From: UBA5868 sp964482025
Lineage (GTDB): Bacteria; Pseudomonadota; Gammaproteobacteria; Pseudomonadales; Cellvibrionaceae
DNA: 64,000 nucleotides
Direction of reading: 5' to 3'
NCBI GenBank assembly: GCA_964482025.1
Contig: CAYZVN010000001.1
Span: forward strand, 1 to 64,000
Shown: in pieces, positions 8,622 through 18,109 of the stretch
Layout of the letters: each line of letters opens with the position of its first letter
How positions within the stretch are numbered: position 1 is the first letter of the stretch
The notes under the pieces: model-generated
Database searches by the model: none
Seen by the model: the letters and a program-made list of their open reading frames with translations, nothing else
What the model was told of the DNA's origin: nothing
Made by a program: the position numbers and the translations under genes

Positions 8622-10111
8622 GTTTTTAGTAACTCTCGTACATAAGGAATAAGTTCTGCGGCCTGTAATCCCGCCTGCCCCGTCTCCTCTACCGCAAGAT
8701 CGGCTGCCTCTCCGTGCAAACAGACACTGAGCTGAGCGGCCGCCAGTGGCGCGAGGCCCTGTGCCATAAAGCTGCCGATCAAACCCGCCAGTACATCCCC
8801 GCTTCCGGCGGTTGCCAGCCCCGGATTGCCGACCTTAGCCAAATAGACGCCGTCAGCATTCGCGAACAAGGTGCCGGCGCCCTTCAATAAAATCACTCCG
8901 CCGTAGGTTTTTTGCAGCTGGGTGACCGCTGCCACGCGGTCGCGCTGCACATCTTGTGTGGTGCACTGCAACAGCCGCGCCGCTTCGCCCGGATGAGGTG
9001 TCATGACCCACTGCTGATGATCCGGTAGCGGCAAACGCCCCTCCGCCAAAATATTTAAGGCGTCGGCGTCCAACACTAGCGGTTGGCCGCCCTGCAGAGC
9101 TTGCTGCAGTAATTGTTCGGACCAGGGGGTGCGCCCCAAGCCAGGGCCGACCACCAACACATCGGGACGGGACATATGAGGCTCCAGTTCCTGGCCCGAC
9201 GGCACTCCTATCACCATTAATTCTGGGCGTCGTACCAGGGCGGCGGTGACATGCTGAGGACGGGTGGCTAGAGATACCAAACCGGCACCGCTCATAGCCG
9301 CTGCCTCCGCCGCGAGAATGGCCGCACCGCCATAACCCAAGTCGCCGCCGATCACCATCACATGGCCGAAGGTACCCTTATGGGCATCTTCGGTGCGCTC
9401 TGGAACGAGAGGCAATAGCTCAGGCAGGGCAACCCGCCGCGCAGTTGCCGGCAGACCGGTAAAAAGTGCATCGGGCAAGTCGAGCGTCGCGATCGCCACT
9501 TGACCGCATAGGGCTGGACCGCGCCCGGTGTAAAGGCCGACTTTGGCAGCGATAAAGCTGAGGGTATGGGTGGCGCGAACGGCACAGCCCAATTCCGCGC
9601 CGCTGTCCGCACAGAGGCCGGAGGGCAAATCCAGGGCGAGAACCGGTAGCTCGCAACTGTTGATCCAGCGAATTGCTGCGGCGGCCGAGCCGCGCACCGG
9701 GGTGCGCAAACCAATGCCTAAGAGCGCATCGATCACCACAGCGTCCTGCGGTGGGTCTATAGTGTCGCTAAAAGCGCGCATCTCGACACCGGCCTGCTGA
9801 GCTTCTTGATAGGCACTGAGGGCAGCGCCGCTCAGCTGCTCCGGCGCCGTAATATAGAACACTTGCACTTGGTGTTGGCGCTGCGCGGCCAAGGTCGCAA
9901 ATACATAACCATCGCCCCCATTGTTGCCGCCGCCACACATCACCAACCATCGGCGATTGGTCGGCCAAAGCGCGCAAGCATGGGCAAAGGCGGCGCTCGC
10001 CGCGCGCTTCATCAAGTCAAAGCCGGGAATACCCTGCTCGTGAATCGCCCGACGATCCAATTCGCGGATTTGGTCGCCGGTGTAAAGATTGTTGGTTAAG
10101 CTATGAGCCAT
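8618..10111 (-). CDS. nnr: Bifunctional NAD(P)H-hydrate epimerase and ADP-dependent dehydratase
   Basis: Repairs hydrated NADH and NADPH. The 497 residues hold an N-terminal YjeF_N epimerase domain (about 1-215; CGGGNNGGDGYV and DALLGIG motifs) and a C-terminal ribokinase-like dehydratase domain (about 225-497) with KGTFGHVMVIGGD, TPHPGEAARL and the nucleotide-binding AGSGDVLAGLI. The fused two-domain form is normal in bacteria (E. coli YjeF). The ATG is 40 bp from the queG-side reading frame, so nnr and queG diverge from a very short shared region. It heads the minus-strand superoperon that runs to hflC. Confidence 0.95.
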   Translation of the reverse strand: MAHSLTNNLYTGDQIRELDRRAIHEQGIPGFDLMKRAASAAFAHACALWPTNRRWLVMCGGGNNGGDGYVFATLAAQRQHQVQVFYITAPEQLSGAALSAYQEAQQAGVEMRAFSDTIDPPQDAVVIDALLGIGLRTPVRGSAAAAIRWINSCELPVLALDLPSGLCADSGAELGCAVRATHTLSFIAAKVGLYTGRGPALCGQVAIATLDLPDALFTGLPATARRVALPELLPLVPERTEDAHKGTFGHVMVIGGDLGYGGAAILAAEAAAMSGAGLVSLATRPQHVTAALVRRPELMVIGVPSGQELEPHMSRPDVLVVGPGLGRTPWSEQLLQQALQGGQPLVLDADALNILAEGRLPLPDHQQWVMTPHPGEAARLLQCTTQDVQRDRVAAVTQLQKTYGGVILLKGAGTLFANADGVYLAKVGNPGLATAGSGDVLAGLIGSFMAQGLAPLAAAQLSVCLHGEAADLAVEETGQAGLQAAELIPYVRELLKT

Positions 10112-10175
10112 GGCGTGCTTCGCAGAAAATGGGCGGAGATAAGCGCCGGAATTGTACAGGATTTCGCTTTTTGTT

Positions 10176-11312
10176 ATGTCACAGACCTCCAGCTTCGCCG
10201 GCCTTGCGCGGCAAATTCACCTTTGGGCAGCGGACTTGGGTTTCGCCCAGGTGGGCATATGCGACACGGATCTGCGCGTGCAAAAAGAACCCTTGGAGTC
10301 GTGGCTCGCCGAGGGCTATCACGGGGATATGGATTGGTTGGCGCAAAACCAGGACAAACGCCTGAATCCTGCACTTATGGTGGACGGTGCTGTGCGCGCA
10401 ATTTCAGTGCGTATGAACTATCTGCCCGGTGACACCCGCCAGATCCAAGTGCTCAAAGACCCCACCAAAGCCTATATCTCCCGCTATGCCCTGGGACGGG
10501 ACTACCACAAACTGATGCGCAAGCGCTTGGCCCAGCTGGCGGACAAGATCCGCCAGGCGGCGGAGCCACTGATGCCGGTCAACCAGCGTCCTTTTGTCGA
10601 TAGTGCACCGGTGCTAGAGCGCCCGCTGGCCGTGAAGGCGGGGCTTGGCTGGGCAGGCAAACACACCTTGGTTATTCATCGCGAGGCGGGCAGTTGGTTT
10701 TTTCTCGGCGAGATTCTCACCAATGTTCCTCTGCCCACCAATGCCGATATCGCCAGCGATTTGTGTGGCGACTGCAATGCCTGCTTAAAGGTGTGTCCAA
10801 CCGACGCCTTTCCGCAGCCCTATGTACTCGACGCGCGGCGCTGTATTTCCTATCTAACCATCGAAAATAAAGGGCCTATACCCGAGGAATTTCGCTCGGC
10901 CATTGGCAATCGCGTGTTTGGCTGTGATGACTGCCAGGCCATTTGCCCCTGGAACAAATTCGCTCACTTCACTCAGGAGCAGGATTTCCACCCCCGCCAC
11001 GGTTTGGCCGACAGCGATCTGCTGCAGCTGTTTTTGTGGGACGAGGCGACATTTTTGCGCAATACCGAAGGCTCGCCGATTCGCCGTGCCGGCTACGAGC
11101 GCTGGCTGCGCAACCTCGCGGTGGGTTTGGGCAATGCGCCCAGCGATCCGGCGATTATTGCCGCGTTAGTAGAGCGGCGAGCGTCCGCCTCGGCGCTGGT
11201 GCAAGAGCATATCGACTGGGCCTTGCAACAGCAGCAGAATCCGCACCTGCGCGGCCCCCGCAAACTGCGGCGCAAGCGCGCGGCGGAAGAGGCTAAGCCG
11301 GCGCGGCGCTGA
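10176..11312 (+). CDS. queG: Epoxyqueuosine reductase QueG
   Basis: Cobalamin- and iron-sulfur-dependent enzyme that reduces epoxyqueuosine to queuosine in tRNA. Two 4Fe-4S binding segments are visible: CGDCNACLKVCPTDAF and CDDCQAICPWN, with the RCISYLTIENKGPIPEEFR stretch between them as in family members. From ATG 10176 the protein is 378 residues, beginning MSQTSSFAGLARQIHLWA, which fits the family N-terminus; an in-frame TTG at 10152 would add eight residues without a better ribosome-binding site. Its stop codon abuts the orn stop with no spacer. Diverges from nnr, as in E. coli. Confidence 0.95.
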   Translation: MSQTSSFAGLARQIHLWAADLGFAQVGICDTDLRVQKEPLESWLAEGYHGDMDWLAQNQDKRLNPALMVDGAVRAISVRMNYLPGDTRQIQVLKDPTKAYISRYALGRDYHKLMRKRLAQLADKIRQAAEPLMPVNQRPFVDSAPVLERPLAVKAGLGWAGKHTLVIHREAGSWFFLGEILTNVPLPTNADIASDLCGDCNACLKVCPTDAFPQPYVLDARRCISYLTIENKGPIPEEFRSAIGNRVFGCDDCQAICPWNKFAHFTQEQDFHPRHGLADSDLLQLFLWDEATFLRNTEGSPIRRAGYERWLRNLAVGLGNAPSDPAIIAALVERRASASALVQEHIDWALQQQQNPHLRGPRKLRRKRAAEEAKPARR

Positions 11313-11858
11313 TTAGCCGCGCAGCATCTGGGTACGGTAATAGCGCAGCTCGGCAATGGAATCGCGAATATCGTCCAGCGCCAAGTGACTGCTGTCCTTA
11401 CTAAAGCCTGCAAATACGTCCGGATACCAGCGGCGCGCCAGTTCTTTAAGGGTCGAGACATCCAGATTGCGATACATGAAATACGCTTCCAACCTGGGCA
11501 TATAGCGCGCTAAAAAGCGGCGGTCCTGACAGATGGAGTTGCCGCACATAGGCGACTTGCCGGCGGGCACCCACTGGGCGAGAAAATCCAGGGTTGCCTG
11601 CTCCGCTGCGCGGGTGGTCACGCTGCTGCTGCGCACCCGGTCCGTCAGCCCCGAGCCGCCATGTTGCCGGGTATTCCACTCATCCATGCCCGCGAGCGCC
11701 GCATCGCTTTGGTGAATCGCCATAACCGGCCCCTCAGCCAGGATATTCAGCTGGGCGTCGGTCACCACTGTGGCAATTTCGATGATGAGGTCGCGCTCGG
11801 GGCTCAGCCCGGTCATTTCCAAATCGATCCAAATAAGATTGTCGTTATCCATTGGCAT
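11313..11858 (-). CDS. orn: Oligoribonuclease Orn
   Basis: 3'-5' exoribonuclease that clears dinucleotides, including pGpG from cyclic-di-GMP breakdown; essential in many gammaproteobacteria. The 181-residue protein shows the DEDDh exonuclease motifs: IWIDLEMTGL (first Asp and Glu), the central CGNSICQDRRFL segment and the C-terminal HLALDDIRDSIAEL with catalytic His and Asp. It reads away from rsgA, from which it is separated by 139 bp, and ends against queG. Relevance to the window: a GGDEF/EAL protein and an HD-GYP-like protein are also encoded here, so pGpG turnover is plausible locally. Confidence 0.97.
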   Translation of the reverse strand: MPMDNDNLIWIDLEMTGLSPERDLIIEIATVVTDAQLNILAEGPVMAIHQSDAALAGMDEWNTRQHGGSGLTDRVRSSSVTTRAAEQATLDFLAQWVPAGKSPMCGNSICQDRRFLARYMPRLEAYFMYRNLDVSTLKELARRWYPDVFAGFSKDSSHLALDDIRDSIAELRYYRTQMLRG

Positions 11859-11997
11859 AGGGCTTGGCTCACTCTGCTGTCTCGGGGAAGGGAACTTACT
11901 CTACAATACCGACCACTTTAGGGCGATTCGGCAAGTGTGGCCGAGATGCCGAACCGGTACAAGCCGGCCCCTTTCATCACCTAACGGCGGATCTACT

Positions 11998-12999
11998 TTG
12001 AGTAAACGCAGGCTGTCGAAACAACAGATCGAACGAGTCCAACGGCGTCGCTCTGCCGCTGCCAGAACACCGCGCACGCCACTGGAGGACGATCAGCTCG
12101 GCCCCGAGCGGGCGGGCTTGATTCTCTGCCATTACGGCAAGCAGGCGGATGTGGAGTGCGCCGACGATCAAACCGTCATCCGCTGCCACCTGCGCGCCAA
12201 CCTCGGCAATTTGGCTGCCGGGGATCGCGTCTTGTGGCGCGCAGGGGCAGACGGTGGTGTGGTCACCGCACTCTTTCCCCGCGACTCCGAACTCCACCGG
12301 CCCGATAGTTTTGGCAATCTCAAGATCGTCGCCGCCAATGTCTCTCGTATGGTGGTGGTGCTGGCACCCGAGCCCGAGCCACACGCGAACCTTATCGATC
12401 GCTATTTGGTGGTGGCCGAGACCCTTAAGCTGGAGCCCTTATTGTTGCTTAATAAGAGCGATCTCGTCTCCGCCGATAGCCCACTGCCGGAGCTGCTCGC
12501 CGGCTATAGTCGCTTGGGTTACAGCACCTTGCAGGTATCCGCTCGCAGCGAAGCGGGTATGGCAGAGCTGCGCGAGCACTTGAGTAGCGGTATCAGTATC
12601 TTCGTCGGCCAATCGGGGGTGGGGAAATCGTCGGTCATTCAGGCACTTCTGCCCGATCATGACATCAAAATCGGCGCCCTGTCTGAACAGGAGCAAAAAG
12701 GCCGCCACACCACCACCTACGCGCGGCTTTATCACTTCCCTTTCGGCGGTGACTGCATAGACTCGCCCGGTATTCGCGAGTTTGGCCTGTGGCATATGTC
12801 GGCCGGGCAGGTGGCGGAGGGCTTTCGCGAATTCCGCTCTCACGTGCTCTCTTGCCGCTTCCGCAACTGCAGCCATCACCACGAACCCAATTGCGCATTA
12901 CGGGACGCCGTGCAACGGGGAGAGGTAAGCGGCGAACGTTTCCAGAGTTACCAGCAGATCATCGCCAGTTTGGACGCGGTCGAGGTCCGCTCCGACTAG
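11998..12999 (+). CDS. rsgA: Ribosome small-subunit-dependent GTPase RsgA
   Basis: Circularly permuted GTPase that checks late 30S maturation. Starting at TTG 11998 the product is 333 residues and begins MSKRRLSKQQIERVQRR, matching the basic RsgA N-terminus; the frame stays open further upstream but that part does not resemble the family. An OB fold is followed by the permuted G motifs in the order NKSDL (G4), GQSGVGKSSV (G1) and DSPGIREFG (G3), then a C-terminal zinc knuckle with Cys, Cys, His and Cys in CRFRNCSHHHEPNC. GGCGGA lies about 7 bases before the TTG. psd follows after 37 bp, probably co-transcribed. Confidence 0.95.
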   Translation: MSKRRLSKQQIERVQRRRSAAARTPRTPLEDDQLGPERAGLILCHYGKQADVECADDQTVIRCHLRANLGNLAAGDRVLWRAGADGGVVTALFPRDSELHRPDSFGNLKIVAANVSRMVVVLAPEPEPHANLIDRYLVVAETLKLEPLLLLNKSDLVSADSPLPELLAGYSRLGYSTLQVSARSEAGMAELREHLSSGISIFVGQSGVGKSSVIQALLPDHDIKIGALSEQEQKGRHTTTYARLYHFPFGGDCIDSPGIREFGLWHMSAGQVAEGFREFRSHVLSCRFRNCSHHHEPNCALRDAVQRGEVSGERFQSYQQIIASLDAVEVRSD

Positions 13000-13036
13000 G
13001 CCCGCCACTCATTTTTTTAGACCCACGGTTTTTGTT

Positions 13037-13924
13037 ATGAATCGAACCCTTTTTATTGCCTTACAACGTCTAACCCCTCAGCACCTGCTGTCCCGCGCCG
13101 CAGGGCTTTTGGCCAATACCACAAACCCCACCATTAAAAATATGTTTATTCGCTGGTTTATTCAGCGCTACCAAGTGGATATGTCGCAAGCCCTGGAGGA
13201 AGACCCCAGCGCTTACGCTAATTTCAATGCGTTTTTTACCCGTGCGCTCAAGCCTGGCGCACGGGTAGTGGACGCCCGCCCCGACACTGTCATTTCCCCG
13301 GCGGACGGCGCGGTGAGCCAGTTGGGCGCCATTGAAGCGGGGCGCGTGTTTCAGGCCAAGGGGCAAAGCTTTTCGGTGGAGGAGTTGCTGGGGGGGAATG
13401 CAGCGGCGGCCAGCGCTTATACCAACGGCAGTTTTATTACGGTGTACTTATCACCGCGGGATTATCATCGCGTGCATATGCCTTTCGCCGGCACCTTAAC
13501 CAAGATGACCTATGTGCCCGGCGACCTTTTTTCGGTGAATACCGTTACTGCCGAAGAGGTGCCGCGCTTATTTGCCCGCAATGAGCGCGTCGTCTGCCAT
13601 TTTGAAACCCGTGTCGGCCCCATGGTGGTGGTGTTGGTGGGCGCGATGATTGTCGCCAGTATCGAAACCGTCTGGGCAGGTGTAGTCGCGCCTCTGTCAC
13701 GCAAAGTGACGACCACGGACTACGCACCCAAACCCGTCTATCTCGACAAAGGCGATGAATTAGGCCGCTTCTTGCTTGGTTCCACTGCGATTGTGCTGTT
13801 CCCTCAAGGGGCGCTGAATTGGCAAGCGGAGCTCGCCGCTACCAGCCCCGTGCAAATGGGTCAGCCGCTCGGCCGCGTGGCAGTTGATGGCAAGGCAAGC
13901 GCGCTCGACTTAGCCGCCGAATAA
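13037..13924 (+). CDS. psd: Phosphatidylserine decarboxylase
   Basis: Makes phosphatidylethanolamine from phosphatidylserine at the inner membrane. The proenzyme has 295 residues. The self-cleavage motif LGST is at 247-250, so Ser249 becomes the pyruvoyl cofactor of the alpha subunit. Other landmarks are SPADGAVSQLG, and YLSPRDYHRVHMP with the conserved histidine. It lies 37 bp downstream of rsgA. Its 3' end overlaps the convergent HD-GYP gene by 15 bases, leaving no room for an intergenic terminator. Confidence 0.97.
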   Translation: MNRTLFIALQRLTPQHLLSRAAGLLANTTNPTIKNMFIRWFIQRYQVDMSQALEEDPSAYANFNAFFTRALKPGARVVDARPDTVISPADGAVSQLGAIEAGRVFQAKGQSFSVEELLGGNAAAASAYTNGSFITVYLSPRDYHRVHMPFAGTLTKMTYVPGDLFSVNTVTAEEVPRLFARNERVVCHFETRVGPMVVVLVGAMIVASIETVWAGVVAPLSRKVTTTDYAPKPVYLDKGDELGRFLLGSTAIVLFPQGALNWQAELAATSPVQMGQPLGRVAVDGKASALDLAAE

Positions 13925-15352
13925 GGAGGCGATGCGCGAGCGATTCTTAAGGAAGGAGAGGATCTTGTTTCCGGAACGGTTCAGCAGGTACTGGTCGCGC
14001 ACTGCGGCGATATCCACTCCGTGGGCACCGGGCTCTAAATCCTGAAGGATTTCGATGCGCTCGAGCTCGCTGGGGTGGGCCTTGCCGGAGTCGATCCGCG
14101 CCTGCTTTTCCCGGTCGTCTTCTGCCATATCCAGAAAAACCGGCTGATCCAATAAGCGCTTATAGGCGTCAGCGACGATCATCACTCGCGGCTTGAGGCG
14201 CCGCTGGAAGTTTTGCTCCACCACGACTGCTACTTCACCCGTATTGAGTTCCACCAGAGTGCCGGTGGGGTACAAGCCAATAGCGCGAATAAATTCGACG
14301 ACCAGGTCGGACTGAAACTCCACATCGCGCAACTCATAGAGTCGCGCCACTGCTTTCGACGGCGACAGCGGATGCAGTTGCCCTCGGGGGTTGGTGACCT
14401 CGTCGTAGAAGGTGACAATACCGGCGATTTTGCCCAGCAGGGGAATCCGATCGCCCCGCAAACCTTCGGGAAAGCCAGCGCCATTAATCCGCTCGCGGTG
14501 TGTTTTCACCACCGACGTCACGCGCGGTTTAATATCCGGCATTTTGCGCAGTATCTCTACGCCATAGTCGACAAACTTCTCGTACGCCTCCTGCTCCGTC
14601 CGGGTGCGCTCCGCGCTCTCGATCAGGTGCCGAGGCAAACGTGTTTTGCCTATGTCCTTTAGCAGTATGCCCATGGCGAGCACATCCAGGTCCATCTTGC
14701 TCAGGCCGATATGACGCCCGTACAAAATGCCCCAAACGGCAGAACGCACCGCATGGCTGTAGGTGTACTCGTCTTTCTGGCGCACCCGGCTCAGCCAAGT
14801 GAAGGCGTCGGGGCTGCGCAAAACGCTGTCCACCATTTCGCTCGCCGCCCGCTTGGTCTCATGCAGGGGCACGGAATTGTGGTCTTTTTCGATCTGTTGC
14901 AGCACTTTGCTGAGGGCGCCAGACACCTCGCGATGCAGCCCCTTGGCCTTCTCGATCTCTTTCTGGATCGGTACAGTTGGCACCGGGTAGACATTTTCGC
15001 GAATCTTGATCGGCGCAACATCGACGACCGGCGCTGAAGACGCTGCGCGATAGTCTTTGCGCACAGGTCCTGTGGGCCCGCGGGTTAGCGTTTTAAGATT
15101 GGTTTTGAGCGGGGCGTTGCCCTTGATGACATCGATGTAGACGTGACGGCAATGCGCTTTGAGTTCACGGATTTCGTCCAGGTCGCGAACATAGAAGCCT
15201 TGCAGCGGGAAGGGGGTCTGGGTCCACGGGCGATCAAGTCCGGAGATAAACATGCCAATGGTGACTTCATTGACATCCAGTTTAAATTGCTTAATACCCA
15301 AAGCCTCTACCTCTCCCACAAAAGCGACTGCAATCCGCTCAATAGTGGTCAT
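13910..15352 (-). CDS. DUF3391/HD-GYP-family protein with degenerate catalytic motifs
   Basis: A 480-residue protein with an N-terminal DUF3391-like region (about 1-140) and an HD-GYP fold (about 180-365). HD-GYP enzymes normally hydrolyse cyclic-di-GMP with bound metals. Here the HD pair is K232-D233 (LLKDIGK), the HHE...DG.GYP motif reads H285-R286-E...NGAGFP, and the following DvfDA motif reads TFYDEVT. At least two metal-ligand histidines are therefore missing. The His in YSHAVRS is kept. I infer a non-catalytic sensor or adaptor, but unusual activity cannot be excluded. It is monocistronic, convergent with psd and 137 bp from hemE. The fold assignment is firm; the function is unknown. 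Confidence 0.85.
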   Translation of the reverse strand: MTTIERIAVAFVGEVEALGIKQFKLDVNEVTIGMFISGLDRPWTQTPFPLQGFYVRDLDEIRELKAHCRHVYIDVIKGNAPLKTNLKTLTRGPTGPVRKDYRAASSAPVVDVAPIKIRENVYPVPTVPIQKEIEKAKGLHREVSGALSKVLQQIEKDHNSVPLHETKRAASEMVDSVLRSPDAFTWLSRVRQKDEYTYSHAVRSAVWGILYGRHIGLSKMDLDVLAMGILLKDIGKTRLPRHLIESAERTRTEQEAYEKFVDYGVEILRKMPDIKPRVTSVVKTHRERINGAGFPEGLRGDRIPLLGKIAGIVTFYDEVTNPRGQLHPLSPSKAVARLYELRDVEFQSDLVVEFIRAIGLYPTGTLVELNTGEVAVVVEQNFQRRLKPRVMIVADAYKRLLDQPVFLDMAEDDREKQARIDSGKAHPSELERIEILQDLEPGAHGVDIAAVRDQYLLNRSGNKILSFLKNRSRIASLFGG

Positions 15353-15458
15353 TGAGCGGCCGAGCTGATTATAAACTAGGCACTTGGAGGTCGATTAGGT
15401 TGCTTGGCACAAAATTTAAGCAATGCAAACAAGCGCAACACATCACTGTGAACTGAGT

Positions 15459-15482
15459 GGCCTAAGCCGGGTAGCTTAGGCC
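15459..15482 (-). terminator. Hairpin downstream of hemE
   Basis: A perfect 9-bp stem (GGCCTAAGC/GCTTAGGCC) with a 6-base loop begins 7 bases after the hemE stop on the minus strand. It lacks a following T-run, so it may be an mRNA-stabilising 3' end or a weak terminator rather than a classic intrinsic one. Confidence 0.5.
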
Positions 15483-15489
15483 TGGGAGA

Positions 15490-16551
15490 TTAGTGATATT
15501 GCGCTGACAACTCATGCACGGCATTGATAAACGCACCAGCATGCTCAGGGTCAACCTCCGGTGTTATCCCGTGTCCCAAATTGAAAACATGACCCGAGCC
15601 GGAGCCATATGACTGCAGAATGCGGCCAACTTCGGTGCGAATTCGCGCGGGACTGGCGTAGAGAATAGCGGGATCCATATTGCCTTGCAACGCAACACGG
15701 TCGCCAACTCGCGCACGGGCAGCGCCTATATCGGTGGTCCAATCCAAGCCCAAAGCTTGTACGCCGGTTTCCACCATAGGCTCCAACCATTGACCGCCGC
15801 CTTTGGTGAAGAGAATGATCGGCACAGGTCGGCCCTCGTGCTCGCGAATCAGCCCCTGCACAATTTTTTGCATAGGCTTGAGGGAGTATTCGAGGTAGGC
15901 GTCATGTGCCAAAGCACCGCCCCAAGAATCGAAGATCTGCACCGCTTGCGCACCCGCCAGAATCTGCTGATTGAGGTAGTCCGTCACCGACTCACTGAGT
16001 TTGTCTAATAAGATTTGCATCAACTCGGGTTTGTCATAGGCCAGCGCCTTAGCCTTGCGGAAATCTTTGCTGGAGCCACCTTCGATCATGTAAGTGGCCA
16101 GCGTCCAGGGGCTGCCGGAGAAGCCGATCAGCGGCACTCGGCCGTTGAGTTCACGGCGGATAGTGGCCACCGCATCGGTGACGTAAGACAAGTCTTTTTG
16201 GGTATTCACCACCGGCAGCGCTTCTATGTCGGCGGCGGTATTCAGCGGTTTGCGAAAGCGCGGTCCTTCACCCTCTTCGAAATAGAGTCCCAAGCCCATG
16301 GCATCGGGAATCGTCAAAATGTCGGAAAACAGAATGGCCGCGTCCAGGGGGTAACGCTCTAAGGGCTGCAAGGTGACCTCACACGCCATTTGCGGGTTTT
16401 TGCAAAGATCCATAAAGCTTCCGGCGTGCGCGCGGCTGGCGCGATACTCCGGCAGATAACGGCCCGCTTGGCGCATCATCCACACCGGCGTCACATCCAC
16501 GGGCTGGCGCATGAGGGCGCGAAGGAAGCGATCATTTTTCAGCTCTGCCAT
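15490..16551 (-). CDS. hemE: Uroporphyrinogen decarboxylase
   Basis: Converts uroporphyrinogen III to coproporphyrinogen III in heme synthesis. The 353-residue protein carries the N-terminal signature PVWMMRQAGRYLPEYR with the substrate-binding arginines, the FSDILTIPDAMG segment with the catalytic Asp, and GFSGSPWTLATYMIEG. It lies 61 bp downstream of gltD and is the last gene of the gltB-gltD-hemE group, an order also found in Pseudomonas. A stable hairpin follows its stop. Confidence 0.97.
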   Translation of the reverse strand: MAELKNDRFLRALMRQPVDVTPVWMMRQAGRYLPEYRASRAHAGSFMDLCKNPQMACEVTLQPLERYPLDAAILFSDILTIPDAMGLGLYFEEGEGPRFRKPLNTAADIEALPVVNTQKDLSYVTDAVATIRRELNGRVPLIGFSGSPWTLATYMIEGGSSKDFRKAKALAYDKPELMQILLDKLSESVTDYLNQQILAGAQAVQIFDSWGGALAHDAYLEYSLKPMQKIVQGLIREHEGRPVPIILFTKGGGQWLEPMVETGVQALGLDWTTDIGAARARVGDRVALQGNMDPAILYASPARIRTEVGRILQSYGSGSGHVFNLGHGITPEVDPEHAGAFINAVHELSAQYH

Positions 16552-16612
16552 AAGAAACTCCTGCCTGTCTTGTCATACTTTGAGAATCACGCAGGGGCAA
16601 AGCCGCTGCTGT

Positions 16613-18031
16613 TTATAGGTCCAAATAATCCATTATACCCTCCGCCGCGCTGCGGCCCTCCCAAATTGCTGTCACCACCAAATCGGACCCGCGCACCATA
16701 TCACCCCCAGCGAAGACTTTGGGATTGGTCGTCTGGAATTTGTAGCTTTGCTGCTCCGGCGCGATCACGCCGCCCCAGTCGTTGATGCCGATGCCGTAGT
16801 CGGCAAACCAGGGAGCGGGGTTGGGGCGAAAGCCGAAGGCGATCAATACTACATCTGCCGCCAGCACTTCTTCACTTCCCGGCACAATCTCGGGGCGGCG
16901 CCGACCATTGGCGTCGGGCTCGCCCATGCGGGTGGTGACCACTTTAACACCTTCCACTTTTTGATCGCCGACGATGGCCACCGGCTGGCGATTAAAGAGA
17001 AACTGCACGCCTTCCTCGCGCGCATTGGCCACTTCTCGTCGCGACCCCGGCATGTTTTCCTCGTCGCGGCGATACGCGCAGGTCACGCTGGCCGCCCCCT
17101 GACGAATAGAGGTGCGGTTGCAATCCATAGCGGTATCGCCACCGCCCAAGACCACCACGTTTTTGCCCTTAACGCTGATAAAGTCGGCGGGATCTTTTTC
17201 GAAACCCAGATTGCGATTGACGTTGGCAATAAGGAACGGCAGCGCATCGTGAACCCCCGGCAGATCTTCACCGGGGAAGCCACCTCTCATGTAGGTGTAA
17301 GTGCCCATCCCTAAAAATACCGCATCATACTCGGCAAGCAGAGTGGCCATGCTGATGTCTTTGCCCACTTCGGTGTTCAGGCGAAATTCCACTCCCATCT
17401 CTTCGAACACCTGGCGGCGACGCGCCATCACGCTTTTTTCCAGTTTGAACTCGGGAATACCAAAGGTGAGCAAACCGCCAATTTCGGGATAGCGATCGAA
17501 CACTACCGGGGTTACCCCGTTGCGCACCAGGACGTCTGCACAACCCAGCCCGGCGGGGCCGGCGCCGATGATGGCCACTTTTTTCCCGGTGGCGACCACC
17601 TTGGACATGTCCGGCTTCCAGCCGAGCGCGAAGGCGGTATCGGTAATGTATTTTTCCGCACTGCCGATGGTCACCGCGCCGAACCCGTCGTTGAGCGTGC
17701 AAGCACCTTCGCACAGACGATCTTGAGGACAGACGCGGCCGCACACTTCCGGCAAGGTGTTGGTCTGATGCGCCAAGTCCGCGGCCGCTAAAATATTGCC
17801 CTCAGCAATCAGCTTCAGCCAGTCGGGAATATAATTGTGAACCGGGCATTTCCATTCGCAGTAGGGGTTGCCACAGGAGAGACACCTATGGGATTGGCCT
17901 TCCGCTTGATCCTTGGAAAACGGCTGGTAGATCTCCACGAACTGGTGTTTGCGAGTCTCCAGATCCTTTTTATCCGGATCCTGTCGGCCCACATCGAGGA
18001 ATTGAAAATCGTTGTGTAAACGCTCTGCCAT
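16613..18031 (-). CDS. gltD: Glutamate synthase small subunit
   Basis: The beta subunit (472 residues) passes electrons from NADPH to the GltB flavin and iron-sulfur centres. It has an N-terminal cysteine-rich 4Fe-4S region (CLSCGNPYCEWKCP, and CGRVCPQDRLCEGAC), an FAD-binding motif GAGPAGLGCADVL and an NADPH-binding motif VVVLGGGDTAMDC. It follows gltB by 78 bp on the same strand, the standard order, so both subunits should come from one transcript. Confidence 0.97.
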   Translation of the reverse strand: MAERLHNDFQFLDVGRQDPDKKDLETRKHQFVEIYQPFSKDQAEGQSHRCLSCGNPYCEWKCPVHNYIPDWLKLIAEGNILAAADLAHQTNTLPEVCGRVCPQDRLCEGACTLNDGFGAVTIGSAEKYITDTAFALGWKPDMSKVVATGKKVAIIGAGPAGLGCADVLVRNGVTPVVFDRYPEIGGLLTFGIPEFKLEKSVMARRRQVFEEMGVEFRLNTEVGKDISMATLLAEYDAVFLGMGTYTYMRGGFPGEDLPGVHDALPFLIANVNRNLGFEKDPADFISVKGKNVVVLGGGDTAMDCNRTSIRQGAASVTCAYRRDEENMPGSRREVANAREEGVQFLFNRQPVAIVGDQKVEGVKVVTTRMGEPDANGRRRPEIVPGSEEVLAADVVLIAFGFRPNPAPWFADYGIGINDWGGVIAPEQQSYKFQTTNPKVFAGGDMVRGSDLVVTAIWEGRSAAEGIMDYLDL

Positions 18032-18109
18032 AGTCTTATCTCAAATACTCACTTGTGCGTTGCCGACACATAGCGAAAAACGACGGAATTACCCCGCACC
18101 CTATCGCGG

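Noticed and set aside
10152..10175. Upstream TTG start for queG
   Set aside because: It adds eight residues not typical of QueG and has no better ribosome-binding site than ATG 10176.
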